This document shows, piece after piece, positions 1 to 12,823 of a stretch of DNA of 58,685 bases. The notes beneath the pieces were generated by a model. The model was given only the letters and a program-made list of their open reading frames with translations. It searched no databases and was not told where the DNA came from. Positions within the stretch are counted from its first letter, which is position 1; the number at the start of each line of letters is the position of its first letter. The stretch comes from Sphaerosporella brunnea (taxonomy: Eukaryota > Ascomycota > Pezizomycetes > Pezizales > Pyronemataceae): assembly GCA_008704415.1 (NCBI GenBank), contig VXIS01000307.1, forward strand, positions 1-58,685. Direction: 5' to 3'. A program made the position numbers and the translations under genes.

Positions 1-1841
1 GGCAATTGGGGGCGACGTCACTCTGATCCAAAGCGGGCAATGTCAATCGTCAGTCGCCATCGCCATTGCCCATTCCAACTGCGCGGTGAGGTGAGTTGGA
101 GCTTCCACATCCATTGGAGTCTATGTAGAGCAAAGGATACCTACTCCGCGGCATTGATCAACAAGGCAGCAGCTCCAACCCCTCGCGATCGTCTGACTGC
201 CTGCTATGTATTGCTGCTTCTGCTCGACCATGATTGATCGATTTGCTTGATAGTTCCAGGAAGGATGTGCGTGCTGCCAAGACAAAGTCAAGCCCGCCGT
301 CGCTGGTGCACTTGGTGCCATCCATCCCAGGCATCCTGGCGTGCAAAAGGCATCTCTCCACGCCTGCCCTAAGAAGAGTCCCCTCTAGCGCATGACCCAC
401 ATTTTTTCACATTTTTGCCAGATTTGGGGGATCTGCTTATTTACTTACTTGCTTATTCATTTATTATTTGTTTTGCTTTCCCTCTCTTACTGCGCGGAGA
501 AGAGCAAAGCATGATCATGATGGGCGATATCGATGGATGGATGTGCTGATGCTGCAGCATCCAGAGCTTTGACCACAGAAAGTGCATGCCCCACATGCAG
601 CAGCAGCAGCACCGCCAATGGGGGGTCCTGAAAGGCATGTCGAGCTGGGAGCTGCCACGGCAAGGTTTTGTCTGCTCCGCTCCCACGCCCGGCGCGGAAG
701 ACCACGCAGTTAACGAACCCGGCCATCTCATCCTCCATTCCGCGCTGCTTGCTTTGAAGTTGAGACCCCAAATTCGAACAGCAACAGTTGGAGAGCTTCC
801 GCCAATCAGCATCATCATCATCATCATCGCCTGTTCTCAGCGCGGAATTGCATCATGCCGACATGGGTCGTCGAGCCCCTCACTCGAGCTGAATTTGGAC
901 GGAGTGGGCAGAAAAGCCAGGCGGCGGCGCCAGTTCCTTGGTGCGGGTTTGCAGCCAGGATTCTCCTCGCTCCATAAAAAGCACAACAAAAGATACCGCT
1001 GGGCACAAGACCGGCTCGAGTTGCTGGTTCGTTTCACTGGGCTGGATGCAACCCACGGTTACCCACCCCACACAGCGACAAGACCACCAAACGCTCGGTT
1101 GCTGGGATAGAGCTAGAGTACCCAAGTGCCCAGCCGTTGCCGCATTTTCTCGCGAGTAATGGACGTGGCTCAGTGACTTCGCCACACTCCCATCCACGCG
1201 AGATTCTACGGTACTCTACTAGTACTTAGGTTACGCTGCATGTCGTGGATATCGACAATCGATGCATATCGCGCGGCAATCCAGCACAGCACTTTGTTTC
1301 CGCCCTCGCTGCTCTACTCAACAACCTCTATGCTCTAGAGTCTGGAGTCTACATAACAAGAACCCCCCGCTGCATGGACCAAGCCACCGTTCCGCATGCC
1401 CCCCCCCCCCGGATGTGGGCTGCTTTATCAACAGAAACCTCATTCATGTACTCTCATGCAAGTCGTATGCACTACCCCACTATCCTTCTGCAACTTATGT
1501 ATGGACGCTTCCGTAAAACAAAATAAAAAACAAAAAAATAGATCCTCTTCGGATTGTCGAATTACCGGCAGAAGAAATGTCTGTTGATCTACTCAGTAGG
1601 GTAGAGTACATACCCACAACATTGGGCTCCTGAAAGTCACCTGTCAAACACCTCCACACACCCACCGTTCCACCAAAACATCACGCTGCCGCCTACACAT
1701 CTCCCCACCCCCCCCCCCCCCCAAAATTCTGCCCTATATCCTCCCTAACTATGGTCGGGATATCCACCTACATACAGTAATTGCCGTTTCGTCAATTGCC
1801 GCCTGCAACGGCACCCCCATCTATCCACCCAGGCTCAAATC
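1..1841. other. intergenic, no gene recognised
   Basis: No open frame here has coherent protein composition or plausible splice structure. Two long poly-C runs occur at about 1398-1412 and 1703-1722. The last few hundred bases are probably the promoter and 5' UTR of the gene starting at 1842. Confidence 0.5.
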
Positions 1842-3969
1842 ATGGCCCTCACAGCTCACAACTTGCATAAGCTCAAAAATCAACATCGTGATGGCAGCCC
1901 TCCAGATTTGGTTACCGCTTTTGTTATCCAACAGCAAGTCCTACATAAGCATAGCTCCGATGGATGGCGTCCGCAGATCTCGGGTAACAGCGGTGAATTG
2001 CGGGGTGCAAATCACACTGGGAAGCCACGCCAATCCTTGGAGCTGTGTGGACGTCGACTTCATGCGCACGGTACGACACCTCAGTGCACGTATATTAATT
2101 GCACGTTCCTCTTTTATGCCAGGTGTTGTATTGACGGTCACAAGATTCACTTGATGCTTTTGCCGGTTCTCCGGAACCATATTCCGCCCAGGAGATAGAA
2201 ACCGAGCAGGCGAATGGTAACCACCCCAGGCCGCCGCCGTGTAACACGGCTTCCATCCACCACCGGAAACACAGGCGGGAATCGAAGTCAGACACCTCGT
2301 TAATCCAGTATGCCGAGAGAGATCCCGCTACAACGGATTCTATAAATGCTGGTAGGGGGGCCGGGAACAATGATCTCGGGGAAAACTCCGGAGAAGAATC
2401 CGAATGGGTTGAAAATAAGCAATATGAACATGTTGACGGCCGGAGAACAAAAAACTTTGAGAAAAGGGCACGGCATAAGATGTTAAAAGCTACAAAAAAG
2501 CGCCAAAGGAACAAGTCATCAAAGAAAGTCCAGCCGGCAAATGAAGCTCCCAAGAAGAAAAGGAAAGGAAATGGGGAAGTTGTAGCTCGGGGCAAATCAG
2601 ATACTCTCATCAAGGGGTTCTCTGCAGAAACTATAGCAAAACAGCGGATCACGGTGCGTAAAAAGCTCTCGCATGTGCTTCAATTGCTTATGGCCGGACA
2701 CAGTTGCAACCGTCTCATAAGCTTGGGATTTTCAAGAATGGCCGGGCATCCTCGCCGGTCCGTCGAAGAGGCCGTACGTTTATCAGACCTAACTTTTGGT
2801 TCTTACGCTGATTTTCCTTAGTACCGGACCTGACGTTTTCTGAAGTGGACTTTCTCAGCAAAAGAAGCCATAGGTCTCCGGAAGCAAGGGATTCCAACGA
2901 GGCGCGCTCGTCCCACGGAGCAATCAAATATAAATCACCCCGCAAGAATAGCTTTGTGCCACCAGTTACAACAACTGTTTCTCGAACAACGGACCGGCCA
3001 AATTCCGCTATTCGGTCTTCACAAGGATCGCTCAATTTCGATCCCGATGATCACTCGGAGTATTCGCTGCATGGGATGCAAACCCGGCACCCCGTAGATG
3101 ACGACTCGTCAGAGAACCCCACAATAGTAACTACATCAGCATCCGGGATAAGGCTTCAGGAGAAGAGCCAACACCCGAACGAGAAAAGTGACGCTTCCTC
3201 GGGGTTGGGTCCTCACGAAGATCTCGGACCGACTCTTTCGCCACAGGGAGCGCGTAAAAGAGCTCGAAGAGTAAGATCCACCGAATAGTAGGATACCGGC
3301 AATCAGCACTGACACCTCGCTTAGCCCACTCCCACCGCTCTGGATGAACTCTTGCGAATATGCGACGAGCTTCCGGCCGCAGAGAACGCTCCTGGCAAAA
3401 AACCGATAAATGTTGTCTTGAGCGATCAGTATCTTCATTGGGGCGTCCAATCATCAGGAGCCATCCCTCAATACATTGACCATAACGAGAATAACCACTT
3501 ACCAGGGCATCATGCTCCTGCAGAGTTCGTTGGCAATGCTTCGGGCATTCATGCGGAAGCATATCGGGCACCTCCGCTTGGCTATTCGGAATATGACCAT
3601 AATTTCTTTTCCAGAGGTTACCGTGATCTTGATGAGCCTCCTGCACGCCGCACGGCAACTGACGAGACCTGGTGCAACCGAGACGCAGACGTGGAAGGTG
3701 ACTTCATGTATGATCACTCGGATTCCATACACCACCCAGATGTCAACAGTTTCCAAGATAGCGATTATCAATATAATCAAGAGATCGCTCCCGAATATTG
3801 TAGCTTGGACGACGTCCGTCGTTGGCCGAATACCAACCATGATTGCTATCCTTACAATGCTGCTGCATCTCTGCAGGATTTCACTGGAACAACTTACATC
3901 TCAGGAGTTTATGCAGGACACCCCGGAGCTTTTACGCGTCCAAAATTGTTTTTGAGGGAAGATAGCTAA
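1842..3969 (+). CDS. hypothetical basic nuclear-type protein, 5 exons
   Basis: The function is not recognised. Exons: 1842-2070, 2145-2653, 2704-2773, 2822-3270, 3325-3969. The introns (74, 50, 48 and 54 nt) keep one frame and give 633 aa. The three downstream introns are well supported: each removes stops and joins continuous protein, e.g. the splice creating LGIFKNGRASSPVRRGLPDL, which I believe recurs in uncharacterised fungal proteins. The first intron (acceptor CACAAG at 2144) and the start at 1842 are less certain; the open frame of exon 2 reaches back to 2135. The middle is rich in Lys/Arg with NLS-like KKKRK and KRARR stretches, and the C-terminal third is acidic and Tyr/His/Asp-rich. 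A nuclear role is inference from composition only. Confidence 0.7.
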
Positions 3970-4359
3970 AAAAAATTCTGGAGACCACATCGGTGGAGAT
4001 GAAGTGAGGCCGTTGTCCTGCGATGGGTTTGACGTGTATTGACCGGCAGTTTTTTGAAGAATGCGGGGAAGTTACATGGGGTTGTTGCAGCTGTGTGTTT
4101 TTAGACCACCCTTGTGTTGTTTTTTGTTGAGGTGGGTGGAGAAGCAAGGGGGCATGACATTCTTCTCGGGGCGTATGAACTGCTAGTCCTACCATTGGAA
4201 ATCATATTCTATAGTCCCATCAATGATCCAACTCTTCGCGCCAGAAACGCCGCAAGCACGAATCATAATTAGATGGTATCATCAGCCTGTGAACCCAACA
4301 GCTGCCAGAACAATTAAACCTTTCGACCTGAAAACCCCCACGAAATACCGCCAGGCCCA

Positions 4360-5105
4360 CTATTTTCCTGGAGGAGGCGAAAACATGGTAGCAATTCCCA
4401 ACACTGAAGATATCTTCTGCATATCCTCAGTATGTCTGATACGAGCTTCCTCGACTTCGGCTTCCTTAAGCTGCGTCCACTTCGCAATGGTTGCGATCCT
4501 GCAAGCCCATCAGATCATATCTCCAGAAGACAATAGTAAGAAGAGAGGGGCCGTACTCCCGGGCCAGACGAACGCTCTCGCTTTGAGATCTGCAAGTAGT
4601 CCAAAGTTTGTGAAGCTTGAGACGAACAAATATTAATGACCCATTCATGGACACATTCTTCATGCAGGAGCTCAAACAAATACACGAAAAAACACACGAA
4701 AAAACAAAACAAAAAGCTTACCCATTCCCAACTGTGATATTCCTCCAGTAAGGCGGCCTCTTCACCCTCCACCTCCTTGAGTTCCGCTTGGCATTTTGAC
4801 AGGAACGCGCTCCAATCGAAGCCTGCCAGCGGGACCAGAAGGTCATCAGCAGCAGCAGCAGCAGCACCATCGTTTCCTTTCCCCACTGCCATGTCGCTGT
4901 CAGGCTTGGACGAAATGCTGCCGCCGCCGTCATTTCCATTATTCACGACAGCTGGTTCCCGAGGACTGGTTTGCTCGGGCTCGCGAGCTCGTTTTTTTCC
5001 ATTGGGGGAGGTGGGACTCTTGGTTCCTTCTTTTTCTTTTTCTTCTTCTTCTGCTCCTCTGCTGAGAGAGCCTTTGGGGCTGCTGGGAGCAGCATTTGCT
5101 TCCAT
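4360..5105 (-). CDS. hypothetical protein with acidic/basic N-terminus and coiled-coil C-terminus
   Basis: Exons on the minus strand: 5105-4722, 4615-4557, 4498-4360, giving 193 aa. Introns are 4721-4616 (106 nt, donor GTAAGC) and 4556-4499 (58 nt, donor GTACGG, acceptor TTGCAG). The first ~80 residues are low complexity (Glu/Lys runs, Ser-Pro, poly-Ala). From about residue 90 the protein reads as a folded or helical segment (LVPLAGFDWSAFLSKCQAEL) and continues across both splices into a charged helix (ATIAKWTQLKEAEVEEARI) ending SPPPGK. I cannot name the family. It faces the gene at 5403 across a 297-bp divergent promoter region. Confidence 0.65.
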
Positions 5106-5402
5106 GGCCTCGAAAGATTTGGTGTTGTCTTGGTGCTGGATTGGATGTTTATTGCAAGTCTGGTGAGAGAGTAGGAAGGGTAAAGGAACACAGAGGTTAC
5201 CCGGCGGGGCTTGTCAGGTCTCATGACCCAGCCACTCGAGCGTCATCGTGGCAAAGCAAGCTACTGAACTGAAGCTTTCCAGCCTCCAGCTTAGGCCTTC
5301 ACCACAGTGGCAGCACCTCCTACCCATCCGTCCATCTTGTATCTTGCACTCCGCACCCCGCCGCGCGTTCCGTTTTTGCGTGCTTATGCTCCGCCCACTA
5401 CA

Positions 5403-6784
5403 ATGCAATGCAGCATTTGCGAACGCCATAACTCACGCATCACCTGTGCAACCTGCGCCCAAAGCTCCGTCTGGCCTCTGCGCACAGAGTTCCTGTTCAA
5501 GACAACCGAACGCGATGTCGCCTCTGAGAAGGTGCAGGAATACATCGAGGGCCAGGGGGGAAGGATGGACGCGGCTGTTGCCCGGGCTGAGGAGTTGCGG
5601 GTGAGGCTGGAGCGGACGCGGGCGGAGAGCGCGGCTATGAGGGAGGCTTTGCAGGCTGGTACATATAAACCTCTGTTGGTAGGGAAGAGGGCAGAGAGTG
5701 CTGATGTGTGCCCTGTTACTATCAGAGGGAGCTCGCATGGAAAAGTTACGCGCGGAAAACGAGGAGAGACGAAAGAAGCTGGATGCGCGGAACGCGGCGA
5801 CACTGAATCGGGATGCACAGCTGGAGGCCATGAGGGCGGATATCAAGCGACTCAACCATAAGTGGCGGGTACTCTACCAGCGAACCGGGGAGGCGCGAGG
5901 ATTCCTCTGTCGCGAGGCCGCAGGGCTCGTAAACCTACGGCTCAAGCGTCGGAAGAGCGGGAAGCATGAATACATGATCGCTGGCGTTCAGATACCGAAC
6001 TTGTTGACGGACCTGAATGGTGCGTGTGGAGCTACATGAGACTGTGCGCTCTTCGCTGACGAGATGTGTGTGGTGAATAGTGTTGCCGCCTACTACAATA
6101 AATGTCGCACTGGAACATCTCGCACATCTACTTGTGCTCGTCGCACATTATCTGGGATTGAAACTCCCCGCCGAAATCCAGCTGCCAGAACAAGGCCGTC
6201 CATTCCCTACTATCCGTGGGGTGCTCAGCAACCGCCATGTCACCTCGCGGCCTCTCCGCATCGACAGTGCGCTTTCCACACTTGCACAAGAAAACCCCAG
6301 TGCGCACTCAAAGTTCATCGAAGGGGTTTCGATGCTAGCCTGGGACATCGCGTGGATCTGCTACTCGCAGAGTTTACTAATAAACGAATTAGAGGACGCG
6401 TGCAACATCGGATACAACATGTGGAAGCTCCTTGTAGCCAAAGACAGCACGGCAGCTACAAACCCATCGTTCGGAAAGACCTCGCATTCTACTATTCACG
6501 GAAACCTCACTTATGCGAAATATGAACCCCTGATGGGAGGGTTCAAGCTTAGGGTTAGTGTCGTCGCGGATAAGATCAGGTCTACGTTGCAGGGGGAAAC
6601 TATCGTCTCGGGTTGGGATCTCGTCTCGGATGCGGACGCCGGGGGTGCCCCGCCGCCTCCAAGTTGTGGGAGTCTAGGGGACGGTGAGTCTTCTGCCTCC
6701 CCGAGAGATAGAACGGCGTCGACTACTGGAGGGGGGAAGTGGACACGCATCAAGTCAAGGGCTGAACGTGGTGATGTTGGTTAG
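5403..6784 (+). CDS. atg14: autophagy protein Atg14 / UVRAG-family PI3K complex subunit
   Basis: Subunit that directs the Vps34 PI3-kinase complex to the pre-autophagosomal site. Exons 5403-5658, 5726-6019, 6081-6784; introns of 67 and 60 nt; 417 aa. Met 5403 starts a paired-cysteine N-terminus (MQCSIC...CATC, Cys 3, 6, 15, 18) typical of Atg14. A coiled coil follows over about residues 35-140 (Glu/Arg/Leu heptads across the first splice). Then comes the Atg14/UVRAG C-terminal domain with the AHYLGLKLPAEIQLP, RPLRIDSAL and LAWDIAWICYSQSLLINELE blocks and a weakly conserved Gly/Pro/Ser tail. The length fits the fungal family. Vps38/UVRAG is the alternative, but the N-terminal Cys pairs favour Atg14. 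Confidence 0.85.
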
Positions 6785-7726
6785 ATTAGGAGGTTGACAC
6801 ATTTGTCCTAGCATAGCTAGTTGCTGGCGTTGTGGTTGTTTGCTTCTGCTCCTTGGAAAGGCACGTTAGAACTGTGGGGTATATATAGAATCCCGACATA
6901 TATTAGAGGCAAGGCATGGATGATGAGAGCTCAGTTAACTTCTAGATCGTCCTCTATCTCAGATAGATATCTCATCCTGCATCAAGCATAATCTACCTAC
7001 GTGGTATGCAATGATCATGACGTATTAAACTTTCGCAGGACAAGTCTGCGTCACCATCTCTCACCCGACACATGCCAGGGGTCGGCTCGTTTTCTTTACG
7101 AGCGTAATTGTAGAGCTTATGGTTTGCGATCGGTACATTTCGAAATAAACCCAAAGTAAGAGCAGAACTAAACCCTTTTAAGTAAGATAATCATGGCAGT
7201 GAGTGACAGACTGTGAGGATGTGCTTATTTTGCATTTGAGGAACCTCATGGCATCTCAGCGTTGGCGCCCCTGCAACTTCAGCCTGTCCTTTGACGATGG
7301 CCCATGCTCATTGTCCCAGTATTCCATGAACTCTTGAAGTTCACTGTGCTCATTGAGGTCTCAACGTTAACCCCAAGCCAACAGTATACACAACAGACTG
7401 CTGACCCATTGGTCCAAGCTTCAAATGAATTATTGTATCTACTGCCAATGAGTTAGGTGGTGATTGGTATGCGTTTATAGCTTTGCGGCTCGGGGTTCGG
7501 ATATGGCCCTGGAATTGCAGCTCAAGGCAGCCGCGCCGCCGCACGGCCTCTCCATCGAGGCGCGCCGTACCTTCACGCCGCTGCTTCTTTGACTCGTCAC
7601 CGGCTGAAGCTGCTTGGTCCACTGTCGTGCCCTGGGCTGCGTTCGCTACTCGTCAGCATTGAGCTTTTATACATGCTTATATACCTTGGAAAACAAACAT
7701 CTAACGTCCGTTCTACAGCCGTCTAG
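6785..7726. other. intergenic, no gene recognised
   Basis: The 3' flank of atg14. No coherent ORF, tRNA or repeat was seen before the TIR element at about 7727. Confidence 0.5.
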
Positions 7727-8315
7727 AGAATATTCAACGGTTATTTGTTGAGATGCCACCCCTTTTAGACTGTATTTGTCCCCATACCACCGGATCATAA
7801 ACATTTGTCCAGATGCCACCGTGTGAGCGACCGTGAGCGCGTGCTGCGGCTGCTGCCGCTCCCTCCCAGCCACACCAGTACCCACCAGTTCAATGCTGAT
7901 AACTTTTCCAATTCGACTCCGTTTGATACGATGTCTGGTTTGCCAGAATCCTCAGCTTATGCACTTTCAGTTCGTGGTGTTAGATTTTACGTTGATGGTG
8001 CCAAAACCCCCGCAATAGTTTTCAAAGTGTGGCTACCTGCGCTCCGGCCTGCGCCCCACCCCGCCCACGCTTCCTGTAGGGGAGGGTGTTGGAGGGTGTT
8101 GGTGTCGGTACGGGTAGCAGCACTTCAAGTTGCCGATACCGCAAGACCGAAGCGGCTAGAAGGAAAAGGCTCACAAGTAAGAGGGGAGCGTCAGCCTGAG
8201 TGCGTTCACGGTCGCTCACCCGGTGACATCTGGACAAATATTTATGATCCGGTGGCATGGCGACAAATGCAGTCTAAAAGGGGTGGCATCCCAAAAAATC
8301 ACCGAAAAATTCATC
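7727..8315. mobile_element. MITE-like element with ~100-bp imperfect terminal inverted repeats
   Basis: Positions ~7727-7840 and ~8204-8315 are inverted copies. Each contains GATGCCACCCCTTTTAGACT and further in GAGCGACCGTGA. The interior (~360 bp) has no transposase-like frame but includes a short direct duplication (GGAGGGTGTT at about 8082-8100). Ends are approximate because the outer ~20 bp match imperfectly, and no clear target duplication could be called. Non-autonomous DNA transposon is inferred from structure. Confidence 0.65.
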
Positions 8316-8551
8316 GAGGGATTGCATAAGGGGTGATGCAGGTCGGCGTTTGTTTCAGATGCCCTGCTTGGATGGTGATACCGGGTCCGTGAAAAAAAAG
8401 CTCAATATGAGCAGCAGATATAGTAGATAGATTGTTCTATTATGATCTTCTATCTTACGGATCTCTTCCCATAGGTACTTATCCTTAGCAATGTTATCAA
8501 CAATCCCAGCACGCGCGCTTCCCCAAATGAATCTTCAGCCAGCCAATTCGC

Positions 8552-9364
8552 CTATTTCATACAATTCCAGATCGCGGTCTCCATCCACATCTTTGTGTAG
8601 ACCCGATGCAGCATATCCATCCACTTGGACGTAATACCCTCGGCCTTGCCAAGGCCTTGGAAGAAGTAGCTTTCCAGCGCGAACTCGACCACACCTTCAT
8701 CTTTCAATACGCGCGCCTCCATATCGAATAACCCGTCGGTTTCGCGGACGCCACGCTTCATCGGCGAGTCGCCGCAGCGCATTACGATCCGCTCAGGCGT
8801 CTTCTGGATCACTTCGAAGTGGTCCGTAATCTGTGTTCCCACCTCGTAGTTGCTGTTCGCAAGAGCCTCCGGTGACCATAGCTGGTGCGCTGTCTTCTCG
8901 GACTCGTGGTAGCGCGAGAGGATACGGCGCTGGGCTTCATAGCCTGTGGTTGTTTCGGATGAGCTTAAGGTGAGATCGGATCACCGGAAGGCCCGCAACG
9001 GTTCCCGGGCCACGGAGGAGGAAGAGGAGGAGGAAAGCCCACCTTTTCCACCCCAAATGCCCCTACAAAACTGCGTCACCAGTCCGCCCTCGCTCTCAAG
9101 CAGGTCCGGCCGGATCTTGTCGAGGCGCACACGCCGCACGCAGCGATCGTGAACCGCCGGGTTGCGATTGGGGTTGAAGGTATCCAGGTGCGCGGCTTTG
9201 AAGGCGTCATCACTCACCGGCGGCACCGCCGCGAATACGCTTTTGCGCGTGAGGAGCGTAAATGCTGTCGCGCTGCCGGCCGCCGCGAACACGGAGGTGT
9301 TGAAGAGGAATTTGATGAGGCCCATTGTTGCTGTTGCCGCTGCTATCCCTTGGTAGCTTTCCAT
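8552..9364 (-). CDS. conserved fungal protein of unknown function, 2 exons
   Basis: Exons 9364-9043 and 8943-8552 give 237 aa; the intron 9042-8944 is 99 nt (donor GTGGGC, acceptor CCACAG). The N-terminus (about residues 8-40) is hydrophobic and Ala/Thr-rich and could be a mitochondrial presequence or membrane segment. The rest is a compact conserved domain with VHDRCVRRVRLDKIRPDLLE, GYEAQRRILSRYHE, TAHQLWSPEAL, EVIQKTPERIVMRCGDSP and FFQGLGKAEG. I recognise this as a widespread uncharacterised ascomycete family but know no function. The intron is mostly GGA/GAG repeats, which creates a spurious poly-Ser reading if left unspliced. Confidence 0.8.
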
Positions 9365-11492
9365 GGACGCCGCTAAATTTCGGCGGGGTGGCTTGGCGCA
9401 GTGAGTGACACTCTGTGAGTAAATTTTCGCTGTAAACCCTCCACCAAAAAAAGCGCCGACGTCGGCGAAAGCTGTTGTTCCTCTATCGTTTTCGTATCCG
9501 TACGAGCCGTGTGAGCTAAAAAAAAAAACCATGAGCTCGAGCCTCGCACTAAGAAATGGGATTTTTGACGGGATTCCCGTAAATCCCATCCAGCGACTCC
9601 TTGGCGGCTGTTTCAGAAGGTGACAGCAGCGTGCCCGAATCTACCATGTACCAGAGTACATGCATCTACAAGCATCGGCAACCGTTAACTTTGACATCGG
9701 AACCAGGCAGGGCCGGCGGCCCTGAAAATCGGCAACACCTGCCGAACCCTTGCCCCTTCCCTCAACTTCCCACAGCCCTGATTTTTAGAGCCGATATCGT
9801 GCGCGTCGTTTCTTTCGGTGGTCGGTGGGCAAGGTGCGAGTGATTTCGAGTCCTGCCTTGCACCATATACTGATCCCAAAGATAGATGTGTCTAATCGGT
9901 ACGGAGAGTGGACCAGGAATGATAGAGAATCGATAAGGCTGTAGCTTTGCGCGGGAGCGGAAAATGGAATGGTCACGACCCTGAGTTTTCTCGGTGGCGA
10001 GCAGGGGCGAGACGGACGGACAAAGATGATGGGTGTACATATCGTACCGTCTTGCCTTGGATGCCAGGACGCCTGGACGGAAGGCACGGGTAAGTGCTCT
10101 ATGTACTAGAGAGTACAAGTACTAAGTATCTGTCCATCTCCATCATTTCGGCGGCCTTTTCGGGCCCTTCCATAGCGTGGCGGTCCCGGCAGCCAGCGAT
10201 CGGATTTTCTAGGGCCAAAAACGGCCCCGCGTCAGTGGTGATAACAGAGAACATGGCTTGCTCTCTTCACGTGTCGAATTGATAGGAAGTATACAGTACA
10301 TACGTACGTACATAAACATATATATATACATCGGGAGTCCCCTTTTTAGCAAAAAGCCATCTTACGCCGAGGCGGTAAAGATTTGCGCGGGCGAGAGAAA
10401 ACGGACGTTGCCCAGAGCCCGCGCAACAGGCGGCCTCGGGTGACGGAGGCCCAGAAGCCCAGGCCGAAATCAACCAACTCGCTAAAGCTGTCTGTCCCTG
10501 GGGAAATCCCTGGCAAATCGATTTAGCCCCAGGAACCGTGCGGTTTGGTGGGAACCCTCGAGCAGAAGAACAGTTAGTGCTGGTGTTTAGTGGAAAACAA
10601 GTACGTACGGTACGCGTATCGACTGCGCAACGTTCGGATTCAGTCCACCACGTCGATAGCTGCTGGCGGCGGATTGCTGGTGCATGTGGTGGTGGTGATC
10701 CAGAGCGAAAGAGAGCGACGACGACGGTTTTCTGCGCGACGCAAGCCACCAACAGGGGCGAGAAATTACGCCGCCCCCACCACACCATCTGCAACAGACA
10801 ACCAACAAAGATGCGATTTGCACGGTTCTGGAGTAACTGCAATAGAGTTAGAGAGGGCACATGTGTGGCGACGGAGTCCTTGTTGTGGGTGTTAGATTCT
10901 GTCTTAGTTGTTGCCGCCCCTCAGCTCTGCTCCAGCGACACACACCCTCGCAGAGGCAGTTGCTTCTTGGCGCATGTGTGCTTACCCGTCCGGTGGAATT
11001 GCTCCTGTGCCTGCATTTGCTGTGCCTGAATTTGCTGTGCCTGGATAGTGCACGGCGTCTGCAGAAAAACGTTCTACCGACGAGTTGCCGGCGAGTGAGG
11101 GCTGGGTGGCCCCTCCTATCCATAGTGCGTGTGGATACACCCACCCACTCCACTGCAGATGTTTTCGCTTTCCCGTGACCCTCCTTTGCGCCCCCTCTCT
11201 GGGGCTCTCCCCCTTCCCCCCCGTTTAAGAAGCCTTGCCTGCTGTCCCTCAGCCGCTCCCTCTGAATCCCCCCCCCATTCCATCACAACCACCATCCCGC
11301 CGCCACCACAAACCCCCCCCCCCCCCCTCTCTCACCACACGGTCCCTACTGCATTCCCTTTGCGCAACACGCCCGCTCTCTCTTTTCGGAAACATACGTT
11401 CTCTTCGAAGTTGATAAATTCCCTCCTTTGCCTTCCTATCAACAGCTGCTTTTTCGGTCAGGTTACCTTAGAGGAAAAAAAATAATATCACC
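9365..11492. other. 2.1 kb intergenic / promoter region
   Basis: Lies between the divergent genes at 9364 (-) and 11493 (+). No convincing coding exon or RNA gene was found. The ~330 bp before 11493 are pyrimidine-rich with poly-C runs (about 11268-11275 and 11315-11327), typical of a strong filamentous-fungal promoter or leader. Confidence 0.5.
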
Positions 11493-12823
11493 ATGCGTCA
11501 ATTTGTCCACTTCCTCTCCATTGGCCTTCTGGCGCTCACTACACACCTTGGAAGCGCTGCTGCCAGTGGTTGTCAGACCATCAACAGTATCCAGTACTGT
11601 AATGCCGCAGATGCCATCACCTATGATAACATCCAGGGATCCGGCACCTACCAGGACGTTGCGTCCATGGACCCCTCTACCTGCGCTTGCAACAAGGCTC
11701 CCAAGGCGTACAGCGGCGTTCTTTCTCCTTTGGATGAACAGGTAAGAACTTGTTGAGGGAAATCCGCTCCTTAATCGCACGAAAACTAACCGGTCATCAG
11801 CTGTCACTTCACTTCCGAGGCCCGATCTCCTTGAAGCAATTTGGCGTCTATTACCCTAGTGGATCTGCTCAGGCTAAGCGCTATGTCAAGCGCACGAGTC
11901 ACTTCATGCGTCACCATCAGCACCACAGGCGTGGCGGTGTCAACACCGAAAAGTTGGAGCCGCCCACGAAGCACCGCAAGGCTGCGAGCAACTCCCTCCA
12001 GAGAACCGCTTACTATGATTCCTCGTCTCAGACTGCCCAAGGTCTCGTCTTCATGAACCACATGGGAGGACAGGGCTCCGGTGTTTTCGATCAGTGAGTT
12101 CCTGCTGCATGCAAGGACTTCAGGCCTGACATTGCTGACAACGTTGTAGCTGCTGGGGCAACTCTATCTCGTACATGAACTCTCAGAACACTGGTGGCTG
12201 CGCGAAGCCAGAAGTTCTGGCCGATATTACCTTGCCCTCAAACACCGAGTTCATCGTCTTCTCTGACGAGAAGTGCAACGGTTTCGACGACTGCGGCTAC
12301 TACCGCCCCAATGTGCCTGCTTACCGTAGGTTTCTCTGAAATAGTGATCGGGGAATACAAGCTAACTATTTGACCAGGTGGATTCGACGGAAAGAACAAG
12401 GTATTTGTGTTCGAGTTCCAGATGCCTGCTGATGGCGCTGGTGGTTTCAATGGCAACATGCCCGCCATCTGGGCACTCAACGCCAAGATCCCTCGCACCA
12501 ACCAGTATGGAGACTGCTCTTGCTGGGGCTCCGGATGCGGCGAGCTCGACATGTTTGAGGTCCTCCAGGATGCTACCGACTTCGTCACTACTCACTACCA
12601 CGCGGCCCAGGGCGGTATCGGCGGCAAGTACGGCGGTGGAGGCTCTACCGACTACTTCAAGCGTCCCTTCGACAAGTGCGTCAAGGCTGCTGCCATCTTT
12701 GATGATGCTGGCTCTGTCACCATCAAGATCCTGCCTGACAACATCGAGTTCTCTCCTAGTCTGGATCTTTCTACCCTTACTGCTGGTGACAACAACGCCT
12801 CTGTCTTCCATGTCCCCTCTTAA
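11493..12823 (+). CDS. secreted TOS1-like cell wall protein (YJL171C/Tos1 family)
   Basis: Exons 11493-11741, 11801-12093, 12150-12325, 12378-12823; introns of 59, 56 and 52 nt; 387 aa. It starts with a signal peptide (MRQFVHFLSIGLLALTTHLG). The short N-terminal Tos1 domain follows (SGCQTINSIQYCNAADAITY and the DPSTCACNKAPKAYSG block). After a basic His/Arg linker comes the large Cys/Gly-rich Tos1 C-terminal domain: VFMNHMGGQGSGVFD, CWGNSISYMNS, GGFNGNMPAIWALNAKIPR, CSCWGSGCGELDMFEVL. The GELDMFE stretch recalls laminarinase-type beta-glucanase sites (known loose similarity), so a glucan-related wall role is likely but enzymatic activity is not established. No GPI-anchor signal is visible at the C-terminus. 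Confidence 0.88.

Noticed and set aside
586..1110. 174-aa plus-strand ORF
   Set aside because: Contains a poly-Ile run from ATC repeats; no domain and overlapping frames on both strands are equally long.
7805..8329. 174-aa plus-strand ORF
   Set aside because: It lies inside the TIR element and its two ends are inverted copies of each other.
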